Positions 8,397-17,847 of a DNA stretch of 64,000 nucleotides are shown piece by piece. Source of the stretch: Planctomycetota bacterium. Its GTDB lineage: Bacteria > Planctomycetota > B15-G4. The position numbers were made by a program, and so were the translations under genes. Under the pieces are notes generated by a model that saw nothing but the letters and a program-made list of their open reading frames with translations, searched no databases and had not been told where the DNA came from. Positions within the stretch are counted from its first letter, which is position 1. Each line of letters starts with the position of its first letter. The stretch lies in the NCBI GenBank assembly GCA_029259745.1, contig JAJDEO010000028.1:186001-250000 (forward strand). Reading direction: 5' to 3'.

Positions 8397-11035
8397 TGGG
8401 CGGCGGCGCGACGGCGCCGGAGCGCGACGAAGGTGCCGACCCGCTCCTCGTCAGCGACCTCATCGCGCTGTGTCTCGAGAAGTTCAGCGCCGGCGACTTC
8501 GGCGCGCTCGAGGCGCTCTGCGTCGATCACCCCGACCAGGCCGGCGACCTGCGCGCGCGCGTGGCGCGGCTCGAACAACTCGGTCTCACGGCCACGCGGC
8601 CCGACGAGGCGCCCACGCGCATCGGCCCGTTCCACATCGTCGGCGTGCTCGGTCACGGCGGCATGGGCGAGGTCTATCTCGGCCGCCAGGACGCGCCCGT
8701 GCGTCGGCTCGTCGCCGTGAAGATCATCGGCGCCGGCGGTCGTCGCCCCGACGTGCTCGCGCGTTTCGAAGGCGAGCGCCAGATGCTCGCCCAGCTCGAG
8801 CACCCCGGCATCGCGCGCGTCCTCGAGGTGGGGACGACCGACGACGGACGTCCGTGGTTCGCGATGGAGTACGTCGACGGCTCGCCGCTGACCGAGTGGT
8901 GTGATGAACGTGCCGCCGACATCGACGAGCGCCTCGCGCTGTTCCTGCAGGTCTGCGACGCAATCACCTTTGCGCATCAGAACGGCGTGCTGCACCGCGA
9001 CCTCAAGCCCGGCAACGTGCTCGTGAGCACGACGGCGGAGATCTCGTCGATCAAAGTCATCGACTTCGGCCTCGCCAAGGCTGTCGACGAAGATCTCGCC
9101 GAGATGCCCGACCTCACGCGCGCCGGACAGGTGGTGGGCACGCCGGCCTACATGAGCCCCGAGCAATCGGCCGCGATCCCCGATCCCGTTGACGTGCGCA
9201 GCGACGTCTGGGGGCTGGGCGTCATGCTCTACGAGCTGCTGACGGGCGCGCTGCCGTTCGACTTTTCGGGCGTACGCGAGCGCGGGTTCGCTGAGCTGCA
9301 GCGCGTGTTGACCGAAGACGACGCGGTCTGGCCGAGTCGGCGTGTCGGCGAGCTGCCCGAGGAGTCGGTGACGCAACGGGGCGTTTCGCGCACGGCGCTC
9401 GAGGAGCGGCTGCGCGGCGACCTCGACGCGATCGTCATGAAGGCTCTCGCGGCGCGCCCCGACGATCGCTACGCGTCGGTGTCGCAGCTCGCCGAAGACG
9501 TGCGCCGGCATGTCGCGCACGAGGTCATCGTCGCGCGCCCGACGGGCCTGCGGACACGCTGGCGCAAGCTGCTTCGGCGCCACGGGCGCGTCGTCGTTGC
9601 GGGCACGGTCGGCGCGATCGGCATTCTCGTGGCACCGTTCATCATCGGCGCGATGTTCCTGCGCAGCGAGCGCGCCCTGCGCGACTTCGACGTCGTCGCC
9701 GACGCGCTCACGCTGGCCGACCTCGTGACGGAGGCCGAGCACGACCTCTACCCCGCGTCGCCCGAACTCGTCGCTCCGCTCGATGCTTGGACTGCGCGTC
9801 TCGAGAGCATCGTCGCGACGACGCCTGTCTACGCGCGCATCATGGACGAACTCGAGCAGCGTCGGCGTCCCGACGGCACCTGGGAGTCACCGCGCGACCG
9901 CTTGCTGTGGGACCAGGTGTCGGCGCTTCGGGCCGACGTCGCCTCCGTCGTCGCCCCCGAAGGCCTGCGCGGGCACGTCGCCGCGCGCCGCACCTGGTCG
10001 GCCGAACTCGAGCAGCGCACGGTTCACGACGTCGCCGACCTCTGGACCGAAGCCATCGCGGCCATCGCGGCGTCTCCGCACTACGACGGTCTGAGCATCG
10101 ATCCCCAGCTCGGCCTCGTCCCCCTCGGCCGCGACCCGGAGAGTGAACTCTGGGAGTTTGCTTTTCCTCGTCCCGACGAGGCGTTTCCCGTGCGCGGCGA
10201 CGACGGCCGCTGGATGATCGAGGACGACACGTGTCAGGTGTTCGTGCTGATCCCGCCAGGGCGTTTCCAGCTCGGTGTCGACGTCGACGATCCCATGGCG
10301 CCCAACTACATGGAGGATGCGACGGCTGTCGAGTCGGGCGGTCCGCTTGTCGATCTCGATGCGTTCTTCCTCTCGCGCTACGAGCTGACCCAAGGACAGT
10401 GGCTGCGCTTTGCGGGCGTCAACCCCTCGACGCACGGGCCGGGCAGCTCGCTCGTGAACGGCCTGGATCATCCCGTCGAGACGGTGAGCTGGGACGACGC
10501 TCAACGAACAGCGCACCGCATGGGCTTGTCACTCCCGACCTCGGCGCAGTGGGAGTACGCCGCGCGTGCCGGTTCCGAGGGCCTGTTCTGGTGGCCGGGT
10601 GGCGCGCGTGACGCGCCGCTGCGGGCCGTCAATAGCGCCGATCTTGCTTGCCGCGACAGCGGGCTGACGCGCGACATTCCCTTCGACGATTGGCGCGACG
10701 ACGGGTGGACGGCCCACGCGCCGGTCGACGCCGGAATCCCCAATCCCTTCGGCCTCCACGACGTGTCCGGCAACCTCTGGGAGTGGTGCCGTGATCGTTC
10801 GATCCGCTGGACGGCGGCGACGGTCCGACCCGGCGACGGGTTGACCGCACCACGAGATCCGTCATTTTCTTGGCCGTCCGGGCGTGAAAAGCGTGATCTC
10901 CGAGGAGGGTCTTTTTACAGCACGGTCTTCAAGTGTCGCGGCACCCTGCGCTTGTTCCAGCCCCAGGCGGCGGCGAACGAGCCGTTCGGTGTGCGACTCG
11001 CGCGCCCGGTCTTTGCGCGTGCGAGTCCCCGTTGA
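8396..11035 (+). CDS. Transmembrane Ser/Thr protein kinase with C-terminal FGE-sulfatase-like domain
   Basis: In this 879-residue protein a Hanks-type kinase covers about residues 78-370: glycine loop GHGGMGEVY, Lys109 in VAVKII, HRDLKPGN with Asp201, DFGLAK with Asp223, and the GTPAYMSPEQ activation segment. A membrane helix (VVVAGTVGAIGILVAPFIIGAMF) follows near 400-425. The C-terminal half, probably periplasmic, ends in a formylglycine-generating-enzyme-like (FGE-sulfatase) domain from about VLIPPGRFQLG to RGGSFYSTVFKCRGTLRLF. Known kinases of this kind sense outside signals and phosphorylate targets inside; the FGE-like part is more likely a binding module than an enzyme, but this is not proven. 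The ATG at 8396 overlaps the stop of the sigma gene (TGATG), which fixes the start and suggests coupling. Confidence 0.9.
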   Translation: MGGGATAPERDEGADPLLVSDLIALCLEKFSAGDFGALEALCVDHPDQAGDLRARVARLEQLGLTATRPDEAPTRIGPFHIVGVLGHGGMGEVYLGRQDAPVRRLVAVKIIGAGGRRPDVLARFEGERQMLAQLEHPGIARVLEVGTTDDGRPWFAMEYVDGSPLTEWCDERAADIDERLALFLQVCDAITFAHQNGVLHRDLKPGNVLVSTTAEISSIKVIDFGLAKAVDEDLAEMPDLTRAGQVVGTPAYMSPEQSAAIPDPVDVRSDVWGLGVMLYELLTGALPFDFSGVRERGFAELQRVLTEDDAVWPSRRVGELPEESVTQRGVSRTALEERLRGDLDAIVMKALAARPDDRYASVSQLAEDVRRHVAHEVIVARPTGLRTRWRKLLRRHGRVVVAGTVGAIGILVAPFIIGAMFLRSERALRDFDVVADALTLADLVTEAEHDLYPASPELVAPLDAWTARLESIVATTPVYARIMDELEQRRRPDGTWESPRDRLLWDQVSALRADVASVVAPEGLRGHVAARRTWSAELEQRTVHDVADLWTEAIAAIAASPHYDGLSIDPQLGLVPLGRDPESELWEFAFPRPDEAFPVRGDDGRWMIEDDTCQVFVLIPPGRFQLGVDVDDPMAPNYMEDATAVESGGPLVDLDAFFLSRYELTQGQWLRFAGVNPSTHGPGSSLVNGLDHPVETVSWDDAQRTAHRMGLSLPTSAQWEYAARAGSEGLFWWPGGARDAPLRAVNSADLACRDSGLTRDIPFDDWRDDGWTAHAPVDAGIPNPFGLHDVSGNLWEWCRDRSIRWTAATVRPGDGLTAPRDPSFSWPSGREKRDLRGGSFYSTVFKCRGTLRLFQPQAAANEPFGVRLARPVFARASPR

Positions 11036-11084
11036 CGCCTCTGTCTCCGTCGCTCATCACGCAACTCGCAAGGGAGCACGCCCC

Positions 11085-12563
11085 ATGCACTTCACCCGTT
11101 TGACGGCACTTGCCGTCGTCTTCACAGCGGCCTCGACCCAGGCCGTCCAGCTCAACGAGGGCCCTGTCGTTGCGGCGCCCTGCGTCTTCGGCGTCGACGA
11201 GACCACCTTCTCGGCGCCCGGCGTTCCCATCGGAGCCAAGCGCATGCAGCGCAAGCGCGCCGGCTTCGATCTCCCCGCCTTCCCGATCGAGCCGATCACA
11301 GGGGCGGAGCCCGACTTCGACGAGCTTCCCTTCCTGAACCAGGTGTTCTTTGCCGACGCGTTCTCGATCGGTCAGGACGTCATCAACGCGACGCCTCCGA
11401 ACAGCGGCGTGTCGTTCATCGACGTCCCTCCGATGGGCTGGGGGGCGATCGCCTTCTCGGTCAGTCGCGCCACCAAGGGCGAGCCGGGCTCTGTCATGTT
11501 CGACCAGTACCTCAAGCCCGATGGCACGGGCGGCGACATCTACAGCTTCACGCTCCCCGGCTCGACGTTCGCATCGGGCGTCGCTCCGTGCTACCCGACC
11601 GACACCGCGCAACTCGCCCAGGACAGCCCGTCGATCGGTCTCTTCGATGGGACGAGCCAAGGAGAGATGACGTACCTCGACCTGTACGTGCCGGCCTACA
11701 TGGCCGGTTCGCCGGCGCGCGACTTCGTCCCCGACCAACCGGTCGCCTTCTTCTCGGTCCGTGACGAGGACGCCCATCCACGCGACGGCTCCCCGAGCCT
11801 GGTACCGGCGGGGTGGTTCGACGATGGGTCGCCGCAGAGCGGCGCGACGATCCTCATGACGCGCTGGATCATGGGTGTCGGTGGCGGGTTTTGGACGACG
11901 CCGAAGGTGCACCTCAACTACGACGAGCTCGGGCTTCAAGAGGACGATGACATCGACGCCCTCGCCGTCTCGCAGGCCCAGTGCCTCGCGCTCTTCTCGA
12001 TCGTCAACACCGGCGGCGGACTGGCCGAGCAGCTCCAGGTCGTCAAGTGGGGCTGTGGGTCGGCGTGGGCGGGTGGTGGCGTCGAGGTGGGTGAGTACCG
12101 CGACCAATCGACGATGGAGCCGGTCGCGCGCAGTATGGACATCGAAGCTGACGGCGAGATCGACGGGCTCTGCACGATCGATCCGAGTGACCAGGAACTC
12201 GGCAGCTGCGGGCCGTACTACGGCTGGCCGACGGGCAAGTCGGCGTTCAAGAAGGAGCTCGCGGCGCAGGTCTATCGCGATGACGCGGCCACACTTCCGA
12301 CGGCCACGCTCGTCATCGATGGCATCTCGCCGGCCTATGCCGGCAAGCGCCTGCACGTCTACGTGCTCGTCAACGGCTTCGCGCCGATCAAGGTCTACGA
12401 CGAGCTGATCGTGACGACGACGGACCCGACGCGCACGATTCCGTTCGCAAGCCCGTTCCTCGGCGGATCACCCGGTGGCGCGTCGCTCTGCATGGACTTC
12501 GCCGCAGTGATCGTCCCGGCGCCCAAGGTCGGCGCCGTCATCTCCGGGCTCCGTCTGTACTGA
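11085..12563 (+). CDS. Exported protein of unknown function
   Basis: The product has 492 residues with a signal peptide (MHFTRLTALAVVFTAASTQA) and no membrane helix after it. The mature part is Pro-, Gly- and Asp-rich and beta-strand-like, with a few Cys residues. No family was recognised. The ATG at 11085 follows an AGGGAG motif 8 nt upstream, which rejects the longer frame beginning inside the kinase gene. It lies about 50 nt after the kinase-FGE gene and could be co-transcribed with it; a strong hairpin at 12591 closes the unit. Confidence 0.7.
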   Translation: MHFTRLTALAVVFTAASTQAVQLNEGPVVAAPCVFGVDETTFSAPGVPIGAKRMQRKRAGFDLPAFPIEPITGAEPDFDELPFLNQVFFADAFSIGQDVINATPPNSGVSFIDVPPMGWGAIAFSVSRATKGEPGSVMFDQYLKPDGTGGDIYSFTLPGSTFASGVAPCYPTDTAQLAQDSPSIGLFDGTSQGEMTYLDLYVPAYMAGSPARDFVPDQPVAFFSVRDEDAHPRDGSPSLVPAGWFDDGSPQSGATILMTRWIMGVGGGFWTTPKVHLNYDELGLQEDDDIDALAVSQAQCLALFSIVNTGGGLAEQLQVVKWGCGSAWAGGGVEVGEYRDQSTMEPVARSMDIEADGEIDGLCTIDPSDQELGSCGPYYGWPTGKSAFKKELAAQVYRDDAATLPTATLVIDGISPAYAGKRLHVYVLVNGFAPIKVYDELIVTTTDPTRTIPFASPFLGGSPGGASLCMDFAAVIVPAPKVGAVISGLRLY

Positions 12564-12590
12564 CCTGATATCACACGACGTCGCACGTTC

Positions 12591-12625
12591 GAAAGGCGTT
12601 CCCGCACTTCGCGGGGACGTCTTTC
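12591..12625 (+). terminator. Strong stem-loop terminator after the exported-protein gene
   Basis: GAAAG and CTTTC flank the stem CGTTCCCGC/GCGGGGACG (one G-T pair) around a short ACTTC loop, giving about 14 pairs with one internal mismatch. It starts 28 nt after the stop codon at 12563. The 3' flank is only modestly T-rich. Confidence 0.6.
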
Positions 12626-12720
12626 GCGCGTTCTCGCAAATAGTCGCGCGAACCCTTGGTGGTCTGTGGCGCGAACGCGTGTGAGCGGGTGAATCCTCGA
12701 ACAACCTTTGGAGTTCACCC

Positions 12721-14508
12721 ATGCGTTTCACATTCCTCATCCCGTTCGTGATGTCCGGCGCCGCAGCGGCGCAGGCACTCCCGATGAACGGCTTCGATCA
12801 CTTCCCGCTCGGCGATGCACAGCTCAGCAACGACAACGGCATCCTCGTCGTCTCGAACATCGGTTCGAGCGGCCAGGACGGCGTGCGCACGCGCCTCGCC
12901 GGCGCCGACTTCTACAACGTCCAGTTCATGGCCGAAGGCGCCATCCAGGCACCCGGCTCCTTCATGAAGATCTCCACGCTCGGCCAGGTCGACGCGCCCG
13001 ACGATCCGATCTGGACGCTCTCGGTCAAGAACCTCGGCAACGCGTTCGGCATCTCGATGAACATGGGCGACATCGGACCGCAGCAGATGCGCGTTCTGAC
13101 GTGGAAGGACGGCCTGCCCGTCGCGGAACTCGCAGTGCCGATCTTCAACCCCGACGACATCATCGTCGAGGTTCCGCCGTTCGGGTGCCGCGTCGACCCC
13201 GTCTGGACCATGGGCCCGATCGACTTCCCGCCCGGCGGTCCGATCTGGCAGTCGACCTGGGCGCTCTTCGATCTCGAGGAGATCGGCGACGTCACGATCG
13301 TCAACCCGCTCACGAACGCGCCGATCACGGTGCAGGCCGATCGCATGGCGATCGAAGTGCTGCACGACAAGCCGATCGGCCCACTCTCCGACGCTTTCCT
13401 GCGAGGCATGGACGTCGACAAGGTCGAAATCTGTGACGAGACGTTCGGCTGGCATCACCACGAGCACAGCCAGCTCGGGAACAGCAACTTCTCGATCAGC
13501 AACGGCTTCTTGAAGGTGGCGAACATCGGTTCGAGCGGGCTCGACGGCGTCTGCCTCTGGCTCGACGAGATCTTCAACCAGGTGACGGACAACGGTCTGC
13601 GGATCCCGCTCCAGCCTGTGCAGATCAACCCGGGTCAGTCGATGATGCTCGAGGCGTTCGGCAGCGTGGGCGGTCGCTCGACGGGGCTGGGGATCTCGGA
13701 GATGAAGTTCGCGCCCGGCGGGCTCACCGAACTGACGGCCGACTTCTCGTCGCTCGGCGGGACCAAGGCGCGCATCGTCGGGCTGCTCGCCGGCGATGTC
13801 GTCGCCGACGAGATCGTCGACATGGGCGTCGTCGGGACGATCAGCGATGTCGTCGTGCTCGGATCGTGCGGCAAGCTCCCGCCGGACTTCGAGCCCTTCC
13901 CGCCGATCGGTCCGATCATCGTCATCGGTCCGCCGCAGCCGCCGTGCTTCTTCTGGGGTCTCAACCAGCCGGCCGAGCTCGACATCCTCCAGGGTGCCGG
14001 CGACACGCTCGTGACCGTCGACGAGATCCGCGTCCTCGCGGTCGACGTCCCGCCGGTCGACGGTCTCGAACGCTTCGGGATCACGGGTCGCAACCTCGAC
14101 GAGATCACGCTGCTCGACGAGAAGACCTTGTTCGGCAGCGCATTCGTCGATCTCGGCGGCGCCGACCCGGGCACCAACGGTGATCCCGTCCTCGGGGCGC
14201 ATGGCACGCTCACGCCGGGCTCGCAGAACATCCTCGGCATCAGCAACGGTCTTCCGTCGTCGCCCGCAGTGCTGTTCTTCGCGCTCAGCCAAGCGGCCGT
14301 GCCGTTCAAGGGCGGGACGCTGCAGGCCTTCCCGGTCCTCGGGAGTGTTCCGCTCACGACGAACGCCAACGGCACGATCAACCTGCCGTTCACGTGGCCG
14401 GCCGCGCTGCCCGCCGGGCTGACGCCGACCTTCCAGGCGGCCATCGCCGACTCGGGCGCCTCGAAGAACGTGGCTCTGACGAACGCCGTGATGGGCACGT
14501 CGCACTGA
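12721..14508 (+). CDS. Exported repeat protein with planctomycete C-terminal domain
   Basis: The 595-residue product begins with a short signal peptide (MRFTFLIPFVMSGAAAAQA). The N-terminal half holds two related modules: FDHFPLGDAQLSNDNGILVV...NIGSSGQDGV and, about 230 residues later, HSQLGNSNFSISNGFLKVANIGSSGLDGV. The C-terminal about 90 residues (from SPAVLFFALSQAAVPFKGG, with a LPAGL motif) resemble the ends of the proteins at 48661 and 58271. The function is unknown; a secreted or cell-surface role is likely. Rich Gly/Asp content and regular beta strands fit a beta-sandwich repeat. A perfect 13-bp hairpin follows at 14575. Confidence 0.75.
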   Translation: MRFTFLIPFVMSGAAAAQALPMNGFDHFPLGDAQLSNDNGILVVSNIGSSGQDGVRTRLAGADFYNVQFMAEGAIQAPGSFMKISTLGQVDAPDDPIWTLSVKNLGNAFGISMNMGDIGPQQMRVLTWKDGLPVAELAVPIFNPDDIIVEVPPFGCRVDPVWTMGPIDFPPGGPIWQSTWALFDLEEIGDVTIVNPLTNAPITVQADRMAIEVLHDKPIGPLSDAFLRGMDVDKVEICDETFGWHHHEHSQLGNSNFSISNGFLKVANIGSSGLDGVCLWLDEIFNQVTDNGLRIPLQPVQINPGQSMMLEAFGSVGGRSTGLGISEMKFAPGGLTELTADFSSLGGTKARIVGLLAGDVVADEIVDMGVVGTISDVVVLGSCGKLPPDFEPFPPIGPIIVIGPPQPPCFFWGLNQPAELDILQGAGDTLVTVDEIRVLAVDVPPVDGLERFGITGRNLDEITLLDEKTLFGSAFVDLGGADPGTNGDPVLGAHGTLTPGSQNILGISNGLPSSPAVLFFALSQAAVPFKGGTLQAFPVLGSVPLTTNANGTINLPFTWPAALPAGLTPTFQAAIADSGASKNVALTNAVMGTSH

Positions 14509-14574
14509 TTCATCCCCTCCCGGTCTCGTGCACACCTGCGAGGCCAAACCGACGGCGCGGCACAGCGTCGTCAC

Positions 14575-14607
14575 CGGCCGGAACGGCGCGTGCTGCCGTT
14601 CCGGCCG
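14575..14607 (+). terminator. Perfect 13-bp hairpin terminator
   Basis: CGGCCGGAACGGC (14575-14587) and GCCGTTCCGGCCG (14595-14607) are exact inverted repeats with a 7-nt loop, followed by ACTTTCGTTCTTC. It lies 66 nt after the stop of the exported repeat protein. Confidence 0.75.
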
Positions 14608-14741
14608 ACTTTCGTTCTTCGCTGGATGCGATCCGGATCACGTCAATGTCCGAGCGCGCGGATCAAAGCATCGTTCGCGCGGGTCGGTTGGTCGTCCGCA
14701 GGGCACCGTCGAGAATGCAGTCCAAGGGTGAGCGTGTGAGG

Positions 14742-15225
14742 ATGGGGCGACGGTTGCTGGCATTGGTGCTCGTTGGGTTCGCGCTGGGATCCTGCGCGTC
14801 CCGTAAGCCCTATCCCACGTCGCCACGGGGACGACGGCGACTTATCGAACGCACGAGCCGACGGTCGACGTGCCAGGTTCGTCGGACGTGCTCGTCGATT
14901 CGAAGGACTGCGGCTGCCCGTACCTCGAACCAACGTCCGATTGGGCCAGCGCTCGTTGATCGACACCATCACGAGTGTTGTCACGGGCGTCTACGAACCA
15001 CCGCAGTACGGCGCGGGTGTGAGTTTGGCATCCGTGGAGGGCGCGGCGTCTCCGCCCGCGGCCGCGCAGAGCAATCCCTGTGTCGTCGTGGGCGCTGATG
15101 TCCACATGATCGAAGACCACAACTCGATCGACAACGAGCGCTTCGTCAACTTCGTCCAGCTCTTCCTGCTCTGGCACCTCTCCGACTTGAACGTTCCGCT
15201 TCCCGGCAGTGCCACGGCACCCTGA
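14742..15225 (+). pseudogene. Lipoprotein gene broken by two frameshifts
   Basis: Three frames together read like one secreted lipoprotein. Frame one starts at the ATG at 14742 with the signal and lipobox MGRRLLALVLVGFALGSCAS. Near 14811 the coding sense moves to the next frame (VATGTTATYRTHEPTVDVPG, later SKDCGCPYLEPTSDW), which meets a TGA at 14957. Just before this the third frame takes over (SLIDTITSVVTGVYEPPQYG...) and runs to the stop at 15225. Each shift is what a 1-nt deletion would give. The amino-acid composition is protein-like across each junction, so this is either a recently broken gene or sequence error. The intact protein would have about 160 residues. No family was recognised. 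Confidence 0.6.
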
Positions 15226-15662
15226 CGAATGCAGGCAACGGTCGACGCACAGCCGCATCGTCTGCGCGTCGCTCGGCGCATTCCACGCTCTCCGTGACAC
15301 GGTTCCGGGCGCATCGAAGATCTGTCACGTCGCGCCGGTGAGCGAGTCGTGGAACGTGAGGAGTTGCCGACAGGCCGAGAGCGAGCGCGCAAACCGCCGG
15401 CCCCACGTGCCGTTCTCGACCTGCCGACATGTCCATGAGGGGAATCGATCCACGTGACGCAGTCGCGTCGTCTCGACGTCACGCATGGCAGGTCGATGTC
15501 ACTCCCGCATGGCAGGTGTAGGCGCGGGAAGTGCTGATGTAGAACGCCTGAACGAGAACCACGACGAGTGTTCGCGTGCGACACGCTCCTGTCGACGCAG
15601 TGGCCGGTCGCGCGCGAGCAGGAGCGTGAGGTGCTTTCACTATTCTCCACGGGCTTCTGAAG
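15226..15662 (+). other. Intergenic stretch without a convincing gene
   Basis: No frame here has a start, a ribosome-binding site and a protein-like composition together. The only structure noticed is a direct repeat of GCATGGCAGGT at 15483-15493 and 15507-15517 (24-bp period), about 150-180 nt before the beta-lactamase-fold gene. Confidence 0.5.
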
Positions 15663-17324
15663 ATGTCATCTCGCTACGTAGCATTGGCTTTCGCTGTTGT
15701 CGTTGCGTGCGGAGCCGCCCGCGCTCAGCACCTTGCCGCCGACGGTTCCTGGCTCGCATACGCCGACCCCGTTGAAGCCGGTTTCGACCGCGCGGCGCTC
15801 GACGAAGCCCGCGCACTCTGGGAGGCGAGTGACTCGGCGTCGCTGATGGTGGTGCATGACGGCACGGTCGTCGTGGCCTGGGGTGACGTCGAGCGCCGCT
15901 ACATGTGTCATTCGACGCGCAAGAGTGTGCTCTCGGCGTTGATTGGTGTGGCCGTCGATCGTGGTGTGATGGACACGGAGATGACGCTCGCCGACCTCGA
16001 CATCGACGAACCCGACCGGCCGCTGACCGACGTCGAGAAGACGGCGCGCATCTCCGATCTCCTCAAGGCGCGCAGCGGCGTCTACATGACGGCCGCCTAC
16101 GAGCCGCCGCAGAATCCGAAGCCCGAGCGCGGCGCCTACGCCCCAGGGCGTCACTGGGTCTACAACAACTGGGACTTCAACACGCTCGCGACGATCTACA
16201 TGGAACAGACCGGGCGCGACGTCTTCGAAGCCATGACCGAGGATCTCTTCGACCCGATCGGCACCGAGGACTGGCGTCTGCGCGACGGGTATCTCCACGT
16301 CCAGCCGCACATGTCGATCCATCCCGCGTACCCGCTGCGCATGTCGGCGCGCGACATGGCGCGCTTCGGGCAGCTGTTCCTGCAGGAGGGTGAGTGGGCT
16401 GGTGAGCGTGTGCTCTCGGCGAACTGGGTGCGCCGGAGCGCTGCGTCGTACTCGGAGTCGTGGATGGGCGGTTACGGGTACATGTGGTGGTTGCTGAGCG
16501 CTGGCGTGCTCGGGCCCTACGACACGTACGCTGCGCTCGGCGTCGGACAGCAGTTGATCGCCGTGATGCCGCCCGTCGACATGGTCGCGGTGAACCGCAC
16601 CGACACTTATGCCGGCGACCGCCCGTCGATCGAGTCGATCGAGGCCGTCGTCGCTGCCGTCGTCGCGGCGCGGACGTCGGACGGGATTCCGAACCCGCGG
16701 CGCGTGCCGCTGGTGACGCCGACTTTCCCCAAAGCTGGTGATGGCGCGCACGCGGTCGACACGGAACAACTTGCGAAGTGGGCCGGATCGGCGCTCGTGC
16801 CCGCACCCGTGCTCGGCCTTGACGACCGCAATGAATGCACGCTCGCTGTCGACGGCGGTTCCTTGCTGATGCACACACCGCGGGCCGGGACGTTTCACTG
16901 GTGGCCGCAGCCTGACGGCACCTTCCTCGAGGAAGACAGCCTGACGCGCTGGGTGCCGATCGGGCCGAGTGGAGCGCTGGCGCCTGTCGGGTCGGAGTTG
17001 GACGGCTTCGCACGTTGGCACGAACTCGTCGACGCCGGCTACACGGCCTGGGTCGAGGGCGACGAGGACCGCGCGGCGTCCTTCTTGGGCATCGCGCACC
17101 GCCACTGCGGCGGACGAGCGCCGACAGCGGGCTCGGGCGTGCTCGTCGCCGTCATCGAGGGGGGCGATCCCGGAGCGGTTGACCTCGGTGAGGTCGGCCC
17201 GGAGGACGTTGTCGAATGGCTGGGTCGCGTGGCCGAAGGGCTCGACGAAAGCGATCAGTGGGACGCTGCCCATGGCGTCCGGCAAGCGATCGGTGTGCTC
17301 ACCGCAGAGCCTGTGCGACAGTGA
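15663..17324 (+). CDS. Exported serine hydrolase of the beta-lactamase / penicillin-binding fold (class C type)
   Basis: The 553-residue protein has a signal peptide (VALAFAVVVACGAARAQ). The catalytic SxxK motif is STRK (Ser84, Lys87) and the YxN motif is YNN at 167-169 in HWVYNNWDFN. The LRMSARDMARFGQLFLQEGEW block and the C-terminal GGYGYMWWL region are typical of 'serine hydrolase' beta-lactamase-family esterases and D-Ala-D-Ala peptidases. It probably cleaves an ester or amide outside the cytoplasm; true beta-lactamase action is not indicated. An extra C-terminal region of about 200 residues after the catalytic domain has no recognised family. The ATG lies close after an upstream TGA. The following GNAT gene begins 33 nt downstream. 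Confidence 0.85.
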   Translation: MSSRYVALAFAVVVACGAARAQHLAADGSWLAYADPVEAGFDRAALDEARALWEASDSASLMVVHDGTVVVAWGDVERRYMCHSTRKSVLSALIGVAVDRGVMDTEMTLADLDIDEPDRPLTDVEKTARISDLLKARSGVYMTAAYEPPQNPKPERGAYAPGRHWVYNNWDFNTLATIYMEQTGRDVFEAMTEDLFDPIGTEDWRLRDGYLHVQPHMSIHPAYPLRMSARDMARFGQLFLQEGEWAGERVLSANWVRRSAASYSESWMGGYGYMWWLLSAGVLGPYDTYAALGVGQQLIAVMPPVDMVAVNRTDTYAGDRPSIESIEAVVAAVVAARTSDGIPNPRRVPLVTPTFPKAGDGAHAVDTEQLAKWAGSALVPAPVLGLDDRNECTLAVDGGSLLMHTPRAGTFHWWPQPDGTFLEEDSLTRWVPIGPSGALAPVGSELDGFARWHELVDAGYTAWVEGDEDRAASFLGIAHRHCGGRAPTAGSGVLVAVIEGGDPGAVDLGEVGPEDVVEWLGRVAEGLDESDQWDAAHGVRQAIGVLTAEPVRQ

Positions 17325-17357
17325 GGTCCTTCCGCTGATCCCGAGTCGAGTCACCCG

Positions 17358-17813
17358 ATGACCTGCGTCGACTTCCGCGACTACCGCGACGCTGATCGTG
17401 CCGCGTGCCTCGCCTTGTTCGACGCCAACTGTCCGGCGTTCTTCGCGCCCAATGAGCGTGATGACTACGAACACTGGCTCTCCGACGCGTCCGAGCGCGG
17501 CTACCAGCTCGCGTGCATGGACGAAGTGGTCGTGGGCGCCTTCGGCCTGCGTGCCGACACGTCCGCCGCGGCGGCTTTGAACTGGATCATGATCTCACCC
17601 GACCACCAGGGCCGCGGGATCGGCGGAGCGATGATGGCGCGCGTGATCGACGAGGCGCGGGCGGCACGGATCGGCACCGTGCACATCGCCGCGAGCCAAC
17701 ACAGCGCGCCCTTCTTCGCGCGCTTCGGCGCGCGGGAGATTCGGCAGACGCCCGATGGGTGGGGGCTCGGGATGCACCGGGTCGACATGGTGCTCGACGG
17801 GCCCGCCACCTGA
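17358..17813 (+). CDS. GNAT-family N-acetyltransferase
   Basis: The 151-residue protein is a single GNAT domain. It has the FRDYRDADRAACLALFDAN start, the central strand NWIMISPDHQGRGIGGAMM with the acetyl-CoA pyrophosphate loop (Q/R-x-x-G-x-G), and the late HSAPFFARFGAREI segment. The acceptor is unknown. It lies 33 nt after the beta-lactamase-fold gene on the same strand and could share its transcript. A terminator hairpin overlaps its stop codon. Confidence 0.85.
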   Translation: MTCVDFRDYRDADRAACLALFDANCPAFFAPNERDDYEHWLSDASERGYQLACMDEVVVGAFGLRADTSAAAALNWIMISPDHQGRGIGGAMMARVIDEARAARIGTVHIAASQHSAPFFARFGAREIRQTPDGWGLGMHRVDMVLDGPAT

Positions 17814-17847
17814 TCGCGCGGGGGGCGCAGCGCGGGTCAGGTTTCTT
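17808..17847 (+). terminator. Terminator overlapping the GNAT stop codon
   Basis: ACCTGA (17808-17813, which includes the TGA stop) pairs with TCAGGT (17837-17842), with further CGCG/CGCG pairing inside. It is followed at once by TTCTTCT, so it has the form of a Rho-independent terminator. Confidence 0.6.

Noticed and set aside
12715..14574. A 619-codon open frame on the minus strand opposite the exported repeat protein
   Set aside because: It is a mirror of a clear exported protein and has the charged composition typical of antisense frames.
14957..14959. A second selenocysteine codon in the broken lipoprotein gene
   Set aside because: The coding sense moves to another frame just before this TGA and there is no SECIS-like hairpin with a GGT loop after it.
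15483..15517. Two GCATGGCAGGT direct repeats as the start of a CRISPR-like array
   Set aside because: Only two units of 11 nt with a 13-nt gap; far too short for CRISPR. Kept only as a possible regulator site.
15663..17324. A true antibiotic beta-lactamase
   Set aside because: The SxxK and YxN motifs are shared with many esterases and peptidases of the fold; nothing shows antibiotic specificity.
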